Positions 1 through 13,297 of a stretch of DNA of 64,000 nt are shown here, one piece after another. Position numbers and translations under genes: made by a program. This DNA comes from Methylocystis heyeri. GTDB lineage: Bacteria > Pseudomonadota > Alphaproteobacteria > Rhizobiales > Beijerinckiaceae. The notes below the pieces were generated by a model. The model ran no database searches and had not been told where the DNA came from. It saw only the letters and a program-made list of their open reading frames with translations. The stretch's first letter is position 1. Every line of letters starts with the position of its first letter. Location of the stretch: contig NZ_CP046052.1 in assembly GCF_004802635.2 (NCBI RefSeq), forward strand, positions 434,001 through 498,000. Reading direction: 5' to 3'.

Positions 1-163
1 CGTTCAAATCGACATGCAGCCAGACGAAGCCTTCGCCGGGGGCCCCGAGCTTCGCGAGGTCCTGCTCTTCGCCCGGTTCGGCGCGTCCTTCCTCGTCGAA
101 GCGCAACATCCATGCGCAACCGGGGACGGGGCTCGCCTGCTTGCCGTAATGATCGAAATCCAT
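1..163 (-). CDS. CorA/ZntB-family transporter, N-terminal part (runs off the window edge)
   Basis: Only the first 54 codons are visible. The minus strand reads from an ATG at 163 and stays open to base 1. The segment ends in GFVWLHVDL, which resembles the cytoplasmic start of CorA/ZntB-type divalent-metal transporters, where an aromatic-rich W-x-H-hydrophobic-D strand follows a short leader. A GGAAGG ribosome site lies about 8 bases upstream of the ATG. The gene is divergent from the Fe-S assembly operon. The membrane part and the GxN signature of the family lie outside the window, so the call rests on the N-terminal motif alone. Confidence 0.5.
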   Translation of the reverse strand, partial: MDFDHYGKQASPVPGCAWMLRFDEEGRAEPGEEQDLAKLGAPGEGFVWLHVDLN

Positions 164-241
164 CGACAACGCCTTCCGCGACGCCCGGAGCGGCCGCCCG
201 GCTGGAGCCGGGGCCAGCCGGGAGACGGCTTCACTCGCCGG

Positions 242-270
242 TTGATAGCTTTGGCGAGCCACGCTTATAT
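242..270 (+). promoter_or_regulatory. Candidate promoter of the suf operon
   Basis: TTGATA (242-247) and TTATAT (265-270) are separated by 17 bases, about 30 bases upstream of the first operon gene and inside the divergent intergenic region. The -10 match is weak. I see no clear IscR or RirA operator. Confidence 0.3.
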
Positions 271-301
271 GAATGTTCGTCCACGCGAGCCATGAGATAC
301 T

Positions 302-1465
302 ATGCCTCGAGCCAGCCGCGCCTATCTCGACTATAACGCCACGGCTCCGTTGCGGCCACAGGCGCGCGAAGCGATGCTGTCGGCTTTCGACGCGCTCGGA
401 AATCCTTCATCGACCCATGCCGAGGGGAGGGCGGCGCGCGAAGTGCTGGAGCGGGCGCGGCGCGTCTTGGCCGGAGGCTTAGGAGCCGCCCCGCGCAATC
501 TGGTCTTCACCAGCGGCGCCACCGAGGCGGCCAATCTCGCCCTCACGCCCAATCTTCAGCTCGGCCGGAACGAAAACCCGTTCGACCGGCTGCTGGTCTC
601 GGGCGGGGAACACGCGGCGACGCTTCTTGGCCACCGCTTTCCCGCCGGGCAGGTCGAGACGCTGCCTCTCACGGCGCAGGGCGCCCTCGATCTCGAAGCT
701 CTGGAAGACGCCTTGAAGCGGGCGGCCGGCCAGCGCATCGTCCTCGCCCTGCAGGCCGTGAACAATGAGACCGGAGCGATCCAGCCGGTGAGAGAGGCGG
801 CGGACCGGGTCCACGCCGCGGGCGGAGTTCTGGTCTGCGACGCCACCCAGGCCGTCGGTCGTTGCGCTGCAACATTCTCGACATTAAACGCCGATGTTTT
901 GTTCTTTTCCTCTCATAAGCTCGGCGGGCCGTTCGGCGCGGGGGCCCTGGCGTTCGCGCGCGACGATATCCATATCAGGGATGCGGTCTTGAAAGGCGGC
1001 GGACAGGAGGGCGGCCGGCGTTCCGGCACCGAGAACGTCGCCGCAGCCGCGGGCTTCGCGGCCGCTTTCTCGGCCTCGATCGAAAATCTCGACGCGGAAA
1101 TCGCCCGGCTGGGCGCCTTGCGCGACGCCGCGGAGGCGAAGGTCGCCGAAATCCTCCCTTCTGCTCAATTTCTGTGCAGAGAGGGGACGCGCGCTCCCAA
1201 TGTCTGCGCGTTCCTGGCGCCGGGCTTCGTCCCGCAAACCATGGCGATGGCGCTGGACCTGGAAGGGGTCGCCGTTTCTTCGGGATCGGCCTGTTCTTCA
1301 GGCAAGGTTCGCCCTTCGCACGTGCTGGCCGCGATGGGGCTGAAGGAAGACCGGCTGCTGCGCGTCAGCCTGGGTTGGTCTTCGAAGCCGGAGGATGTAG
1401 AACTGTTCGGCATCGCTCTTGCACGGGTGGCGGCACGGATGAGGCCACGGCGATCCGCCGCCTGA
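302..1465 (+). CDS. Cysteine desulfurase, IscS/NifS-like (group I)
   Basis: A 387-residue PLP enzyme that removes sulfur from L-cysteine as a protein persulfide for Fe-S cluster assembly. The PLP-binding lysine is K206 in SSHKLGGPFGAGAL. The persulfide cysteine is C331 in SSGSACSSGKVRP, in the long mobile loop typical of group I enzymes. The fold-type I start is YLDYNATAPL. It is the first gene of the cluster and reads into sufB after a 67-base gap. In Hyphomicrobiales this extra desulfurase commonly leads the suf operon, alongside the group II SufS further down. The start is the ATG at 302, just before YLDYNATAP; its ribosome site is weak. Confidence 0.93.
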   Translation: MPRASRAYLDYNATAPLRPQAREAMLSAFDALGNPSSTHAEGRAAREVLERARRVLAGGLGAAPRNLVFTSGATEAANLALTPNLQLGRNENPFDRLLVSGGEHAATLLGHRFPAGQVETLPLTAQGALDLEALEDALKRAAGQRIVLALQAVNNETGAIQPVREAADRVHAAGGVLVCDATQAVGRCAATFSTLNADVLFFSSHKLGGPFGAGALAFARDDIHIRDAVLKGGGQEGGRRSGTENVAAAAGFAAAFSASIENLDAEIARLGALRDAAEAKVAEILPSAQFLCREGTRAPNVCAFLAPGFVPQTMAMALDLEGVAVSSGSACSSGKVRPSHVLAAMGLKEDRLLRVSLGWSSKPEDVELFGIALARVAARMRPRRSAA

Positions 1466-1532
1466 GCTGGGGCTGGCCCCCAAGGATTTCGGCCGACGGG
1501 CCTTGAACCCGCCGTGACGAGGAGAAGAGACC

Positions 1533-3002
<1,470 letters not shown>

Positions 3003-3053
3003 GCGGTACTACCTCTCAGGCCAGCGGTTCAAATTCTCGAAAGGGACGCATCC

Positions 3054-3803
3054 ATGCTCGAAATTAAAAATCTTCACGTCTCCATCGGAGACCGCAAAAT
3101 TCTGGACGGCCTCACCCTCACCGTCCACGACGGCGAGGTCGCCGCGATCATGGGTCCGAACGGCACCGGCAAATCGACGCTCTCCTACGTCATTTCCGGC
3201 CGCGAGGGCTATGACGTCACCGACGGCGAAGTGCTGCTCAACGGCGAAAACATCCTTGAGCTGGAGCCGCATGAACGCGCGGCGAAGGGCGTGTTTCTCG
3301 CCTTCCAATATCCGGTCGAAATTCCCGGCGTCGCGACGATGACCTTCCTCAAGGCGACCATGAACGCCCAGCGCCGCCTGCGCGGCCAGGAGGAGCTGCA
3401 GACGCCGGACTTCATGAAGCGCGTGAACGAGGCCGCGGCCAGGCTCGGGGTTTCCAAGGAAATGCTCCGGCGCCCGCTGAACAGCGGCTTCTCGGGCGGC
3501 GAAAAGAAGCGGATGGATATCTTGCAGATGACTCTGCTGGAGCCCAAGCTCGGCATATTGGACGAGACCGACTCGGGGCTCGACATCGATGCGCTGCGCA
3601 TCGTGTCCGAAGGCGTGAACGCGTTGCGCGCCAAGGATCGAGGCTTCCTCGTCATCACGCATTACCAGCGCCTGCTCGATTACATCAAGCCGGACACGGT
3701 GCATGTGATGGCGCGCGGGCGCATTCTGCGCAGCGGCGGACCCGAGCTCGCGCTCGAGCTCGAAGAAAGCGGCTACAAGGATTACATCGTCGAGGCGGCC
3801 TGA
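3054..3803 (+). CDS. sufC: Fe-S assembly ATPase SufC
   Basis: A 249-residue ABC-type ATPase without membrane segments. Walker A is GPNGTGKST, the signature is GFSGGEKKRMDILQM, and Walker B is GILDETDSGLDIDAL, with the D-E-T-D-S-G-L-D pattern peculiar to SufC. ATP-driven dimerisation of SufC remodels the SufB-SufD pair during cluster building. An AGGGA site precedes the ATG at 3054. The stop is only 2 bases from the sufD start, so the two are translationally coupled. Confidence 0.97.
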   Translation: MLEIKNLHVSIGDRKILDGLTLTVHDGEVAAIMGPNGTGKSTLSYVISGREGYDVTDGEVLLNGENILELEPHERAAKGVFLAFQYPVEIPGVATMTFLKATMNAQRRLRGQEELQTPDFMKRVNEAAARLGVSKEMLRRPLNSGFSGGEKKRMDILQMTLLEPKLGILDETDSGLDIDALRIVSEGVNALRAKDRGFLVITHYQRLLDYIKPDTVHVMARGRILRSGGPELALELEESGYKDYIVEAA

Positions 3804-3805
3804 TC

Positions 3806-5092
3806 ATGAGCGAGACAGCGACCCAGGCGGAAATCGCCCTCAAGACTTCCTTTGACCTCATGAAGGACGCGGGAGCCCAGTCGCTGCGGCGCGGCGCCTG
3901 GGAGGCCTTTGCAAACGCGGGCCTCCCCAACAAACGCGTCGAGAGCTGGCATTACACCGACCTTCGCGCGGCGTTGCGGGCCGTTGCGCCTCTCGCCGGA
4001 GCGGCCGGGGCGGTTCCGGCCCCGGAGCGGCGACAGGCTTCCTGCCGGCTGGTCGTGCTCGACGGCGCCTTCCGGCCCGATCTTTCCGACCTCGCGGCGC
4101 TGCCTGCGGGCGTCGGCGCGCAGTCGTTGCGCGAGGCGCTGGCTTCGGGCGAGGCGGACATACTCGCCGCGCTTGCTGGCGACGCCGACGACGCCATGAT
4201 CGCGCTCAATGCGGCGCTGATGCAGGACGGGGTGGTCCTGCGCATCGCGCCGGGGACCGTGGTCGAGCAGCCGCTTGAAATCCTGAACGCGGTTTCCTCG
4301 GCGGGCGCCGCCCATTCAGTCTATGCGCGCTCACTGGTCATGGCCGGCGCGGGAGCCTCCGCCACGCTGATCGAGACGCTTGAATCACTGGAGACGTCCG
4401 ACGCGCAGGAGAACCATGCGCTGCTGCTGTGCCTCGAGCGCGGAGCCCGGCTCGAACATGTCTGTTCGATAGCGCGGCAGGCGGAAGGGGCGGTCAGGGT
4501 GCTCTCGCTGCTTGCGACCCTCGGAGAAAAGGCCGCACTGAATTCTTTCTGCCTGATCGAGGGCGGCGGCCTGATCCGCCGCCAGGTCTTCGCGACGCTG
4601 GCCGGGGAGGGCGCCGACGCCGCCTTCTGCGGGGCGAATCTGCTTCGGGGGCGGGATCACGCCGACACCACGCTTTTGGTGCGGCACCAGAGTCCCGGTG
4701 GCAAGAGCCGCGAATATTTCCGCTATATCATCGACGAGTCGGCGACGGGTGTCTTCCAGGGCAAGGTTTCCGTCGCGCAGCCCGCCCAGAAGACCGACGG
4801 CGCCATGCAGTCCAAGGCGATCCTGCTTTCGGACGGCGCGACGATGAACAGCAAGCCCGAGCTGGAGATATTCGCCGACGATGTCGTCTGCGGCCATGGC
4901 GCGACTTGCGGACGGCTCGACGCGGACCAACTCTTCTATCTGCAGGCGAGAGGCCTGCCGCAAAGCGAGGCGGAAGCCCTGCTGATCCAGGGCTTCGCGA
5001 ACGAGGCGTTGAAGCTGGTGGCGGGAGAGCAGATCCGGGAAACGCTGGAGGAGCGGATTTCGGCCTGGCTAGCGCGAAGGGACACAAAATGA
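3806..5092 (+). CDS. sufD: Fe-S assembly protein SufD
   Basis: A 428-residue SufD, paralogue of SufB and third subunit of the SufBCD complex. The N-terminal helical part contains RVESWHYTDLRAAL, a conserved SufD motif. The beta-helix core ends with ATMNSKPELEIFADDVVCGH and GATCGRLDADQLFYLQARGL, the histidine-containing SufD signature at the SufB interface. It starts 2 bases after sufC, and its stop overlaps the sufS start as ATGA. Confidence 0.96.
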   Translation: MSETATQAEIALKTSFDLMKDAGAQSLRRGAWEAFANAGLPNKRVESWHYTDLRAALRAVAPLAGAAGAVPAPERRQASCRLVVLDGAFRPDLSDLAALPAGVGAQSLREALASGEADILAALAGDADDAMIALNAALMQDGVVLRIAPGTVVEQPLEILNAVSSAGAAHSVYARSLVMAGAGASATLIETLESLETSDAQENHALLLCLERGARLEHVCSIARQAEGAVRVLSLLATLGEKAALNSFCLIEGGGLIRRQVFATLAGEGADAAFCGANLLRGRDHADTTLLVRHQSPGGKSREYFRYIIDESATGVFQGKVSVAQPAQKTDGAMQSKAILLSDGATMNSKPELEIFADDVVCGHGATCGRLDADQLFYLQARGLPQSEAEALLIQGFANEALKLVAGEQIRETLEERISAWLARRDTK

Positions 5093-6342
5093 ACCAGCAA
5101 TTCGGCTTGTCTCAGGCTGCCCCGATCTTCGACGTAGACGCGATCCGGGAGGATTTCCCCATCCTGTCGGAGCGTCCCTACGGCAAGGAGCTGGTCTATC
5201 TCGACAACGCGGCTTCCGCGCAAAAGCCCCGGCAGGTGATCGAGCGTCTCACGCATTTCTACGAGCATGAATACGCCAATGTGCACCGGGGCCTGCATTA
5301 TCTCGCCAACGCCTCCACCGAGGCTTTCGAGGGCGCGAGGGAGTCGGTGCGCCGCTTCCTCAACGCGGAGCATGCCGAGGAAATAGTCTTCACGCGGTCC
5401 GCCACCGAGGCGATCAATCTGGCGGCGGCTGCGTTCGGCCTCGCGCATATCGGCGAAGGCGACGAGATCATCCTGTCGATGATGGAGCATCACTCCAACA
5501 TCGTGCCATGGCACTTCCTGCGCGAGCGCAAGGGCGCCGTGCTGAAGTGGATCGAGGTCGACGACGACGGCAATTTCTCGCTCGAAGAATTTGAAAAGCT
5601 CTTCACCAACAAGACCAAGATCGTCGCGCTCACCCATATGTCGAACGTCGTGGCGGCGCCCACGCCGGTCGCGGAAGTCACGCGGATCGCTCATGCCCAT
5701 GGTGTTCCGGTGCTGATCGACGGGTCTCAGGGCGCAGTCCATCTCGACGTGGACGTGCAGGCGCTCGACGTCGACTTCTACATCATCACCGGACACAAGC
5801 TTTATGGGCCGACCGGGATCGGCGCGCTTTACGGCAAGCGCAAATGGCTCGAAACCCTGCCTCCGTTCCTCGGCGGCGGCGAGATGATCGAAACCGTGAC
5901 GCTCGACAGCGTGACCTATAATGTTCCGCCGCAGCGCTTCGAGGCCGGCACGCCTCCGATCGCGCAGGCGGTCGGGCTCGGCGCCGGGCTGGATTATATG
6001 GAGAGCGTCGGGCGGGCGGCCATTCGGGCCCACGAAGCCGACCTCACCGCCTATGCCCACGAGCGCCTTTCCGAGATCAGGGGGCTGCGCATCTATGGTC
6101 GGGCGCGTGAGAAGGGGCCTATCGTAGCGTTCAATATGGACGTCGCTCACGCGCATGACATTGCGACGGTGATCGACCGCGCCGGAGTCGCCGTTCGGGC
6201 GGGAACCCATTGCGCCATGCCGCTGCTCACGCGCTTCGGCGCGTCGTCGAGCTGCCGCGCTTCCTTCGCGCTCTACAACACCCGGAGCGAAGTCGACCGG
6301 CTCGCCGAGGCGCTGATCAAGGCGCAAACGCTGTTTTCATGA
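5089..6342 (+). CDS. sufS: Cysteine desulfurase SufS (group II)
   Basis: A 417-residue PLP enzyme. The start ATG at 5089 overlaps the sufD stop and precedes FDVDAIREDFPIL, the normal SufS N-terminus. The PLP lysine is K237 in ITGHKLYGPTGIGALYG, and the catalytic cysteine is C375 in RAGTHCAMPLL, in the short loop of group II enzymes. Group II enzymes usually need SufE or SufU to accept the persulfide; none is encoded within this window. This is the second desulfurase of the operon and the one expected to feed SufBCD. Confidence 0.96.
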   Translation: MNQQFGLSQAAPIFDVDAIREDFPILSERPYGKELVYLDNAASAQKPRQVIERLTHFYEHEYANVHRGLHYLANASTEAFEGARESVRRFLNAEHAEEIVFTRSATEAINLAAAAFGLAHIGEGDEIILSMMEHHSNIVPWHFLRERKGAVLKWIEVDDDGNFSLEEFEKLFTNKTKIVALTHMSNVVAAPTPVAEVTRIAHAHGVPVLIDGSQGAVHLDVDVQALDVDFYIITGHKLYGPTGIGALYGKRKWLETLPPFLGGGEMIETVTLDSVTYNVPPQRFEAGTPPIAQAVGLGAGLDYMESVGRAAIRAHEADLTAYAHERLSEIRGLRIYGRAREKGPIVAFNMDVAHAHDIATVIDRAGVAVRAGTHCAMPLLTRFGASSSCRASFALYNTRSEVDRLAEALIKAQTLFS

Positions 6343-6353
6343 TGGAGGCCTTC

Positions 6354-6749
6354 ATGAGCAATACGGACACCATGGAGAAGACGGCCGCACTGACGGGCAA
6401 TGCGCCGCAGATAAATATTGCCCCCAGTCTCGACCCCGAGGGCATGGAGCGGCTTTCCGGCGAGATCATCAAAGCCCTGAAGACGATATATGATCCCGAG
6501 ATACCCGCCGACGTCTACGAGCTGGGCCTGATCTACCGCATCGACATCACCGACGACGGCTATGTCGACATCGACATGACGCTGACCGCGCCCGGCTGTC
6601 CCGTCGCCGGCGAGATGCCGGTCTGGGTGCAGAACGCGGTCAATGCGGTGCCGGGTGTAGCCGACACCAAGGTTCACATGGTGTTCAATCCCCCCTGGGA
6701 TCAGAGCCGCATGTCCGACGAAGCGCGTATCACGCTCGATATGTGGTGA
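6354..6749 (+). CDS. sufT: SufT, MIP18/DUF59-family Fe-S maturation factor
   Basis: A 131-residue MIP18 (DUF59) protein. Seen are DPEIPADVYELGLIY and LTAPGCPVAGEMP, which contains the conserved cysteine of the family. Such proteins help hand Fe-S clusters to client enzymes. Three in-frame ATGs occur at 6339, 6342 and 6354. The last is chosen because GGAGG lies 5 bases upstream of it; the first two overlap the sufS stop. It lies within the operon, directly before the VOC protein. Confidence 0.9.
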   Translation: MSNTDTMEKTAALTGNAPQINIAPSLDPEGMERLSGEIIKALKTIYDPEIPADVYELGLIYRIDITDDGYVDIDMTLTAPGCPVAGEMPVWVQNAVNAVPGVADTKVHMVFNPPWDQSRMSDEARITLDMW

Positions 6750-6762
6750 GGAGCCGGCCGCT

Positions 6763-7179
6763 ATGGCGCCGAGACTGGGCGACGTGCTCGAGACGGCGCT
6801 TTATGTCGAGGATCTGGACCGCGCGGAGGAGTTTTACGCGCGGGTGATGGGACTCGATGCGCTCTCCCGCGACGCTCGCCTCTGCGCCCTCGATTGCGGA
6901 CCGGGCAGCGTGCTCTTGCTGTTCCTGCGCGGCGCGACCCGCGAGACCGTGCATTTGGCGGGCGGAGAGATTCCGCCGCATGGGGGAAACGGCGATCTTC
7001 ATTTTGCGTTCAAGATAGCGCGGCAGGATCTCGGAGCCTGGGAAAGCCATCTCGCGGCTTGCGGCGTTTCCGTCGAGGCCAGAATGAGCTGGCCGCGCGG
7101 CGGCGTAAGTCTTTACTTCCGCGATCCCGACAACAATCTGCTAGAATTGGCGACGCCGGGCTTGTGGGCCAATTATTGA
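6763..7179 (+). CDS. VOC (glyoxalase/bleomycin resistance) family protein
   Basis: A 138-residue single vicinal-oxygen-chelate domain of two beta-alpha-beta-beta-beta halves. The first half starts VLETALYVEDLDRAEEFYARVMGL and the second ends SLYFRDPDNNLLELATPGLW, which carries the metal-ligand glutamate position of the fold. The substrate cannot be deduced. It starts 13 bases after sufT with a GAGGAG site and is followed by sufA, so it is an internal operon member. Whether it serves Fe-S metabolism is open. Confidence 0.88.
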   Translation: MAPRLGDVLETALYVEDLDRAEEFYARVMGLDALSRDARLCALDCGPGSVLLLFLRGATRETVHLAGGEIPPHGGNGDLHFAFKIARQDLGAWESHLAACGVSVEARMSWPRGGVSLYFRDPDNNLLELATPGLWANY

Positions 7180-7232
7180 AGGCGCGGCCAAGGAACGTCA
7201 TCCGGCGCCACGGGCGCCTGTGGGAGTGCTGA

Positions 7233-7595
7233 ATGAACCTCGCTTTATCCAATGTCCTCAGTCTCACCGACGCGGCCGCGGCTCGGGTGCGGGCTTTGCT
7301 GGCCAGTGCGCCGACCCCGGCCACCGGTTTGAGGGTGAGCGTCGAGAAAAGCGGCTGCGCCGGCATGGCCTATAAAATGGCGCTGGCCGAGCCGGAGCAT
7401 GGCGACGAAGTAATCGAACAGGATGGCGCGCGCGTCATCGTGGACGCCAAGGCGGTCCTGTTTCTGCTGGGATCGCGCATGGATATCAAGACCGACAAAT
7501 TCTCGTCGACTTTCGTGTTCGAAAACCCGAACCAGACCTCGGCTTGCGGCTGCGGCGAGAGCGTTGCGTTGACGCCGGCAGAACCTTTACGGTAG
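7233..7595 (+). CDS. sufA: A-type Fe-S carrier SufA
   Basis: A 120-residue HesB/IscA-family carrier. The three ligand cysteines are present: C42 in KSGCAGMAYKM, and C105 and C107 in SACGCGESV. A-type carriers receive clusters from the SufBCD scaffold and pass them to apo-proteins. The ATG at 7233 follows a GGGAG site. It is the last gene of the operon; an AT-rich stretch without a clear terminator follows. Confidence 0.94.
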   Translation: MNLALSNVLSLTDAAAARVRALLASAPTPATGLRVSVEKSGCAGMAYKMALAEPEHGDEVIEQDGARVIVDAKAVLFLLGSRMDIKTDKFSSTFVFENPNQTSACGCGESVALTPAEPLR

Positions 7596-7730
7596 GTTTA
7601 CGGGAAACTTCATTTTTTCCAGTGTATTAACCTTAAAATATCTTAAATCCGCACCGCAGCTCATATTTAAAAACTTTGTTTAATGTGGGACGCCCAGACT
7701 GCGGCAAGCTCGCAGTTCTGGAGTCGGTTT

Positions 7731-10163
7731 ATGTCGTTTGATCGCCCGCGCGTCGCCCGCAAGTTCGTCAGCGCCTCCTTATTAGCCGCCCTGGGCGCTG
7801 CCGTCGGCAGTCCCGCTGTCGAGGCGCGAGAACTCGGCAACAAGCGCGAGCTTTCGAACGTCGAGATACAAAGACCCCAGCGACGCGTCCATGACGACGT
7901 GATTTTCGAAATGGAGCCGCTGCATCCTTGGCAGGGCGCGACGATAGGCTCGCAGGCTCCCGCGGCGAAGGCCGCCAAACCGGCTCCTGCTCAGGCGGGT
8001 CGGCCCGAAACGGCCGCAAAGGAAGGCCCGCGCGGCGCGGAAGCCGCGAAGGCTCCTTCCGGGATCGACGCCAAGGGCGGCGAAACCGCCAAAGAAAGCG
8101 CTCAATCCACGCCCAAGCCGACCGCCCCCGAACCTGCGAGCGAAGAGGCCAATGGCGCCGCGCCCGCTTCGACCGCCGCGCAGCCTTCTCAGGCCGTTCA
8201 AACCCAGGGCGGCGTCCCGGCCGCCGGCGAGCAGGGCCAGGCTGCGCCGGCCGTCGCCACATCGCCGGAAGCGGTCGGCGCCCAGGCTCCGGTCCAATCC
8301 GCGCAGCCCGTTCCCGCGTCGGCTTCCCAGACGGCCGCCAGCCCGGAAGCAGCCGCTCCGGCGCAGCCGAAGGCGCCGGAGGCCTCGGCTCAGGCCAAGG
8401 CTCCTGAAAAACAGGGCGAACCCGCCAAGGCCCAGGCTCCGGGAGTCGCGCAACCCGCGCAGGCGCCCGCTCCGGCACAAGGCGCCGCGCCCGCCGTGGC
8501 CGCCAAGGAAGAGGTTGCCCCCGCGGGAGCCAAGGAGCAGGCTCCGGCGGCGCCGCAGGCCGTCTCTTCCGAGCCGAACCCGGACGAAGAGGCCAAGGCC
8601 TACGCCGCCATGCTCGCGCAAGGGCTCAAAGGCCCGACCGAGGTGCGCATCGCCGATCGTGCGACGATGTGGCTGCCGGCGGGCCGGGTTTTCCTCGAGG
8701 GCGAGCAGGCGCGCAAGCTTCTTGGAATCGACCCCGCCTCTTGGGACGATGCGACGCTGGGCGTCGTGCTCCCGGTCGCCTCGGGACCGAAGTGGATCGC
8801 CTATGTCGATCTCATGAGCGACGGTTATATCAAGGACGACGAAGGCAAGTCCCTCGACGCAGGCAATTTGCTCGCGGCCTATAAATCGGAGGTCGACTCT
8901 CAGAATCCCGGCCGCGCGCGTCTCGGACTGACTCCGCTGGAGGTTACGGGCTGGCTCACCGAGCCGAGCTACGACGCCAAGCACCATTTGTCTTCATGCA
9001 TCGGCGCCACCGCCCAGGGCTCCAAGAATCCCGACGACAGCATCGTAAATTGCACCTCCTTCGCGCTCGGTCGCGACGGGGCGGTCAAAGTCGTGGTTTC
9101 TGGAGACGAAGCCGGCTTCGCCCAGTTCAAGGGAGAAGCGCCGGCCCTGGTCGACACCATCGTTTTCGACAAGGGCAAGGGATACGAGGACGCCGATCTC
9201 TCGATGGATCGCGTGGCGGGCTACGGATTATCCGCTCTGGTCACCGGCGCCGTGGCGCTCAAAAAGCTGACCGGGGCCGCCGCCGCGGCCACCACGGTCA
9301 AGAAGGTCGGCCTGTTCTCCCTGATCGCGGCCAAGATTTTCAAAGCCTGGAAGCTTCTCCTCGCCGGCGCGGCTCTGCTGGCGGCCGGGGCGCGTCTCAT
9401 CGCCCGCAAGCGCCAAGGCGCCCCGGAGACGGAGGTCGTGGAGACGGAGTCGGAGAAGACCGCTTCCGCGCCGATCTGGTCCCGGATCGCCGAAGGACTG
9501 CGGGCCCGCTTCTCTCGCTCCGCGCCGGAAGCTGCGGACGGCGGCGCCGTCGCCGAGCCGCAGGCTTCCCAGCCGGCCGCGGAGCCGAGCGAGGGCGAAG
9601 GCGGCGGTTCGCTGCTGGGCTCTCTTCGGGCGAAGCTCGCGGCGCTCCCTTTCTTCAATCGCGCGAAGGCGGAGTCGGAGGAACCTGAACCCGCGGCGGC
9701 TGGAGCGGTCGTCTCCGAGACGCTGCCGGCAGAAGAAAAATCGCACGGATCGATCCTTTCGAAACTGGCCTCCATGATGCGCAGGCAGGGTCGCCAGCCC
9801 GCCGGCGAGGCCGACGCGGCTGCCGGCGAGGCCGCTGGAAGCCAAGAGGCCGGCGGTCAATCCGCCGCCGCTTCCGGCCTCAAGAAATTCGCTTCGCTCA
9901 TGCGCAAGCAGGCTCAGGGAGGCCGCGTCGCCGCGGATGTGCTGCGCGCGGCCGGAGACCATGCTCGGGCCATGGAAGTGGCGACGCCGGGGGGCTCGGC
10001 CGCCAAATCGCCGGCCGTATCCGCGGCTCAGGCCGACGGCGCCGGCCAGGCCGCAGCCGAGGCGTCGGCTGATGATTTCGTCGATCTGGTGGAGCCGGGC
10101 GACGAGGCGGCCGCCTCCGCGGCTATTTCGGCTCGCGAAGCTTTGCGCAAGGCGCGGGCCTGA
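7731..10163 (+). CDS. DUF2167-family membrane protein with long low-complexity extensions
   Basis: About 810 residues from the ATG at 7731, which has GGAG 7 bases upstream; an earlier in-frame start lacks a site and would precede the signal peptide. Layout: signal peptide about 1-32; Ala/Pro/Gln-rich linker about 75-285; DUF2167 core about 286-560 with ADRATMWLPAGRVFLEGEQA and SDGYIKDDEGKSLDAGNLL; a transmembrane helix near 530-555; then an Ala/Glu-rich tail. Three basic amphipathic stretches punctuate the tail: SLRAKLAALPFFNRAK, ILSKLASMMRRQGRQ and LKKFASLMRKQAQGG. Typical DUF2167 proteins are around 300 residues, so this one is greatly enlarged. Function is unknown; the core suggests an envelope protein. 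Confidence 0.85.
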   Translation: MSFDRPRVARKFVSASLLAALGAAVGSPAVEARELGNKRELSNVEIQRPQRRVHDDVIFEMEPLHPWQGATIGSQAPAAKAAKPAPAQAGRPETAAKEGPRGAEAAKAPSGIDAKGGETAKESAQSTPKPTAPEPASEEANGAAPASTAAQPSQAVQTQGGVPAAGEQGQAAPAVATSPEAVGAQAPVQSAQPVPASASQTAASPEAAAPAQPKAPEASAQAKAPEKQGEPAKAQAPGVAQPAQAPAPAQGAAPAVAAKEEVAPAGAKEQAPAAPQAVSSEPNPDEEAKAYAAMLAQGLKGPTEVRIADRATMWLPAGRVFLEGEQARKLLGIDPASWDDATLGVVLPVASGPKWIAYVDLMSDGYIKDDEGKSLDAGNLLAAYKSEVDSQNPGRARLGLTPLEVTGWLTEPSYDAKHHLSSCIGATAQGSKNPDDSIVNCTSFALGRDGAVKVVVSGDEAGFAQFKGEAPALVDTIVFDKGKGYEDADLSMDRVAGYGLSALVTGAVALKKLTGAAAAATTVKKVGLFSLIAAKIFKAWKLLLAGAALLAAGARLIARKRQGAPETEVVETESEKTASAPIWSRIAEGLRARFSRSAPEAADGGAVAEPQASQPAAEPSEGEGGGSLLGSLRAKLAALPFFNRAKAESEEPEPAAAGAVVSETLPAEEKSHGSILSKLASMMRRQGRQPAGEADAAAGEAAGSQEAGGQSAAASGLKKFASLMRKQAQGGRVAADVLRAAGDHARAMEVATPGGSAAKSPAVSAAQADGAGQAAAEASADDFVDLVEPGDEAAASAAISAREALRKARA

Positions 10164-10190
10164 CGGAACGTCCGACCAAATCCTTTGGGG

Positions 10191-10216
10191 GCGGCGCAAT
10201 CGGTTGCGCCGCTTTT
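10191..10216 (+). terminator. Rho-independent terminator after the DUF2167 gene
   Basis: A perfect 9-base-pair stem (10191-10199 with 10204-10212) and a TCGG tetraloop are followed by TTTTCTCGCTTTTT. It lies 27 bases after the stop codon. Confidence 0.85.
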
Positions 10217-10504
10217 CTCGCTTTTTGAAGCTCCGGCGCCAGCCGGGCGCGTTGATTTTCCTTGTCCAGCCGCGGTTCTTTCATGCGCTCTCGCGATCGA
10301 AACGCGCATCCGGCGTAATTTCTCGCGATCCCGGCTTGACGCTTTGAGGGCCTCGATCCGCCGATAATGACGCCGGCCTGATCGAATAATCCTCGTCTGA
10401 ATTATAACTATCTGGTTTGGTTTGATCTTCTATGGGCGATGGCGCTGGCGCGCAGGGGAAGAATCGCCTATAGCAGAAGAGAGAATAAAACCTGAAAATT
10501 CGGA
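10217..10504 (+). other. Intergenic region upstream of gyrA
   Basis: No convincing gene. The last 130 bases are richer in A and T and presumably contain the gyrA promoter, but I cannot single out reliable -35/-10 boxes. Confidence 0.4.
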
Positions 10505-13264
<2,760 letters not shown>

Positions 13265-13297
13265 GCTTTGCGGCTGCCGTCATGTTGCTCGCTCTAG

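Noticed and set aside
7596-7730. Possible terminator after sufA
   Set aside because: Only a four-base-pair stem near GTTTACGGGAAAC precedes the T-run, too weak to call.
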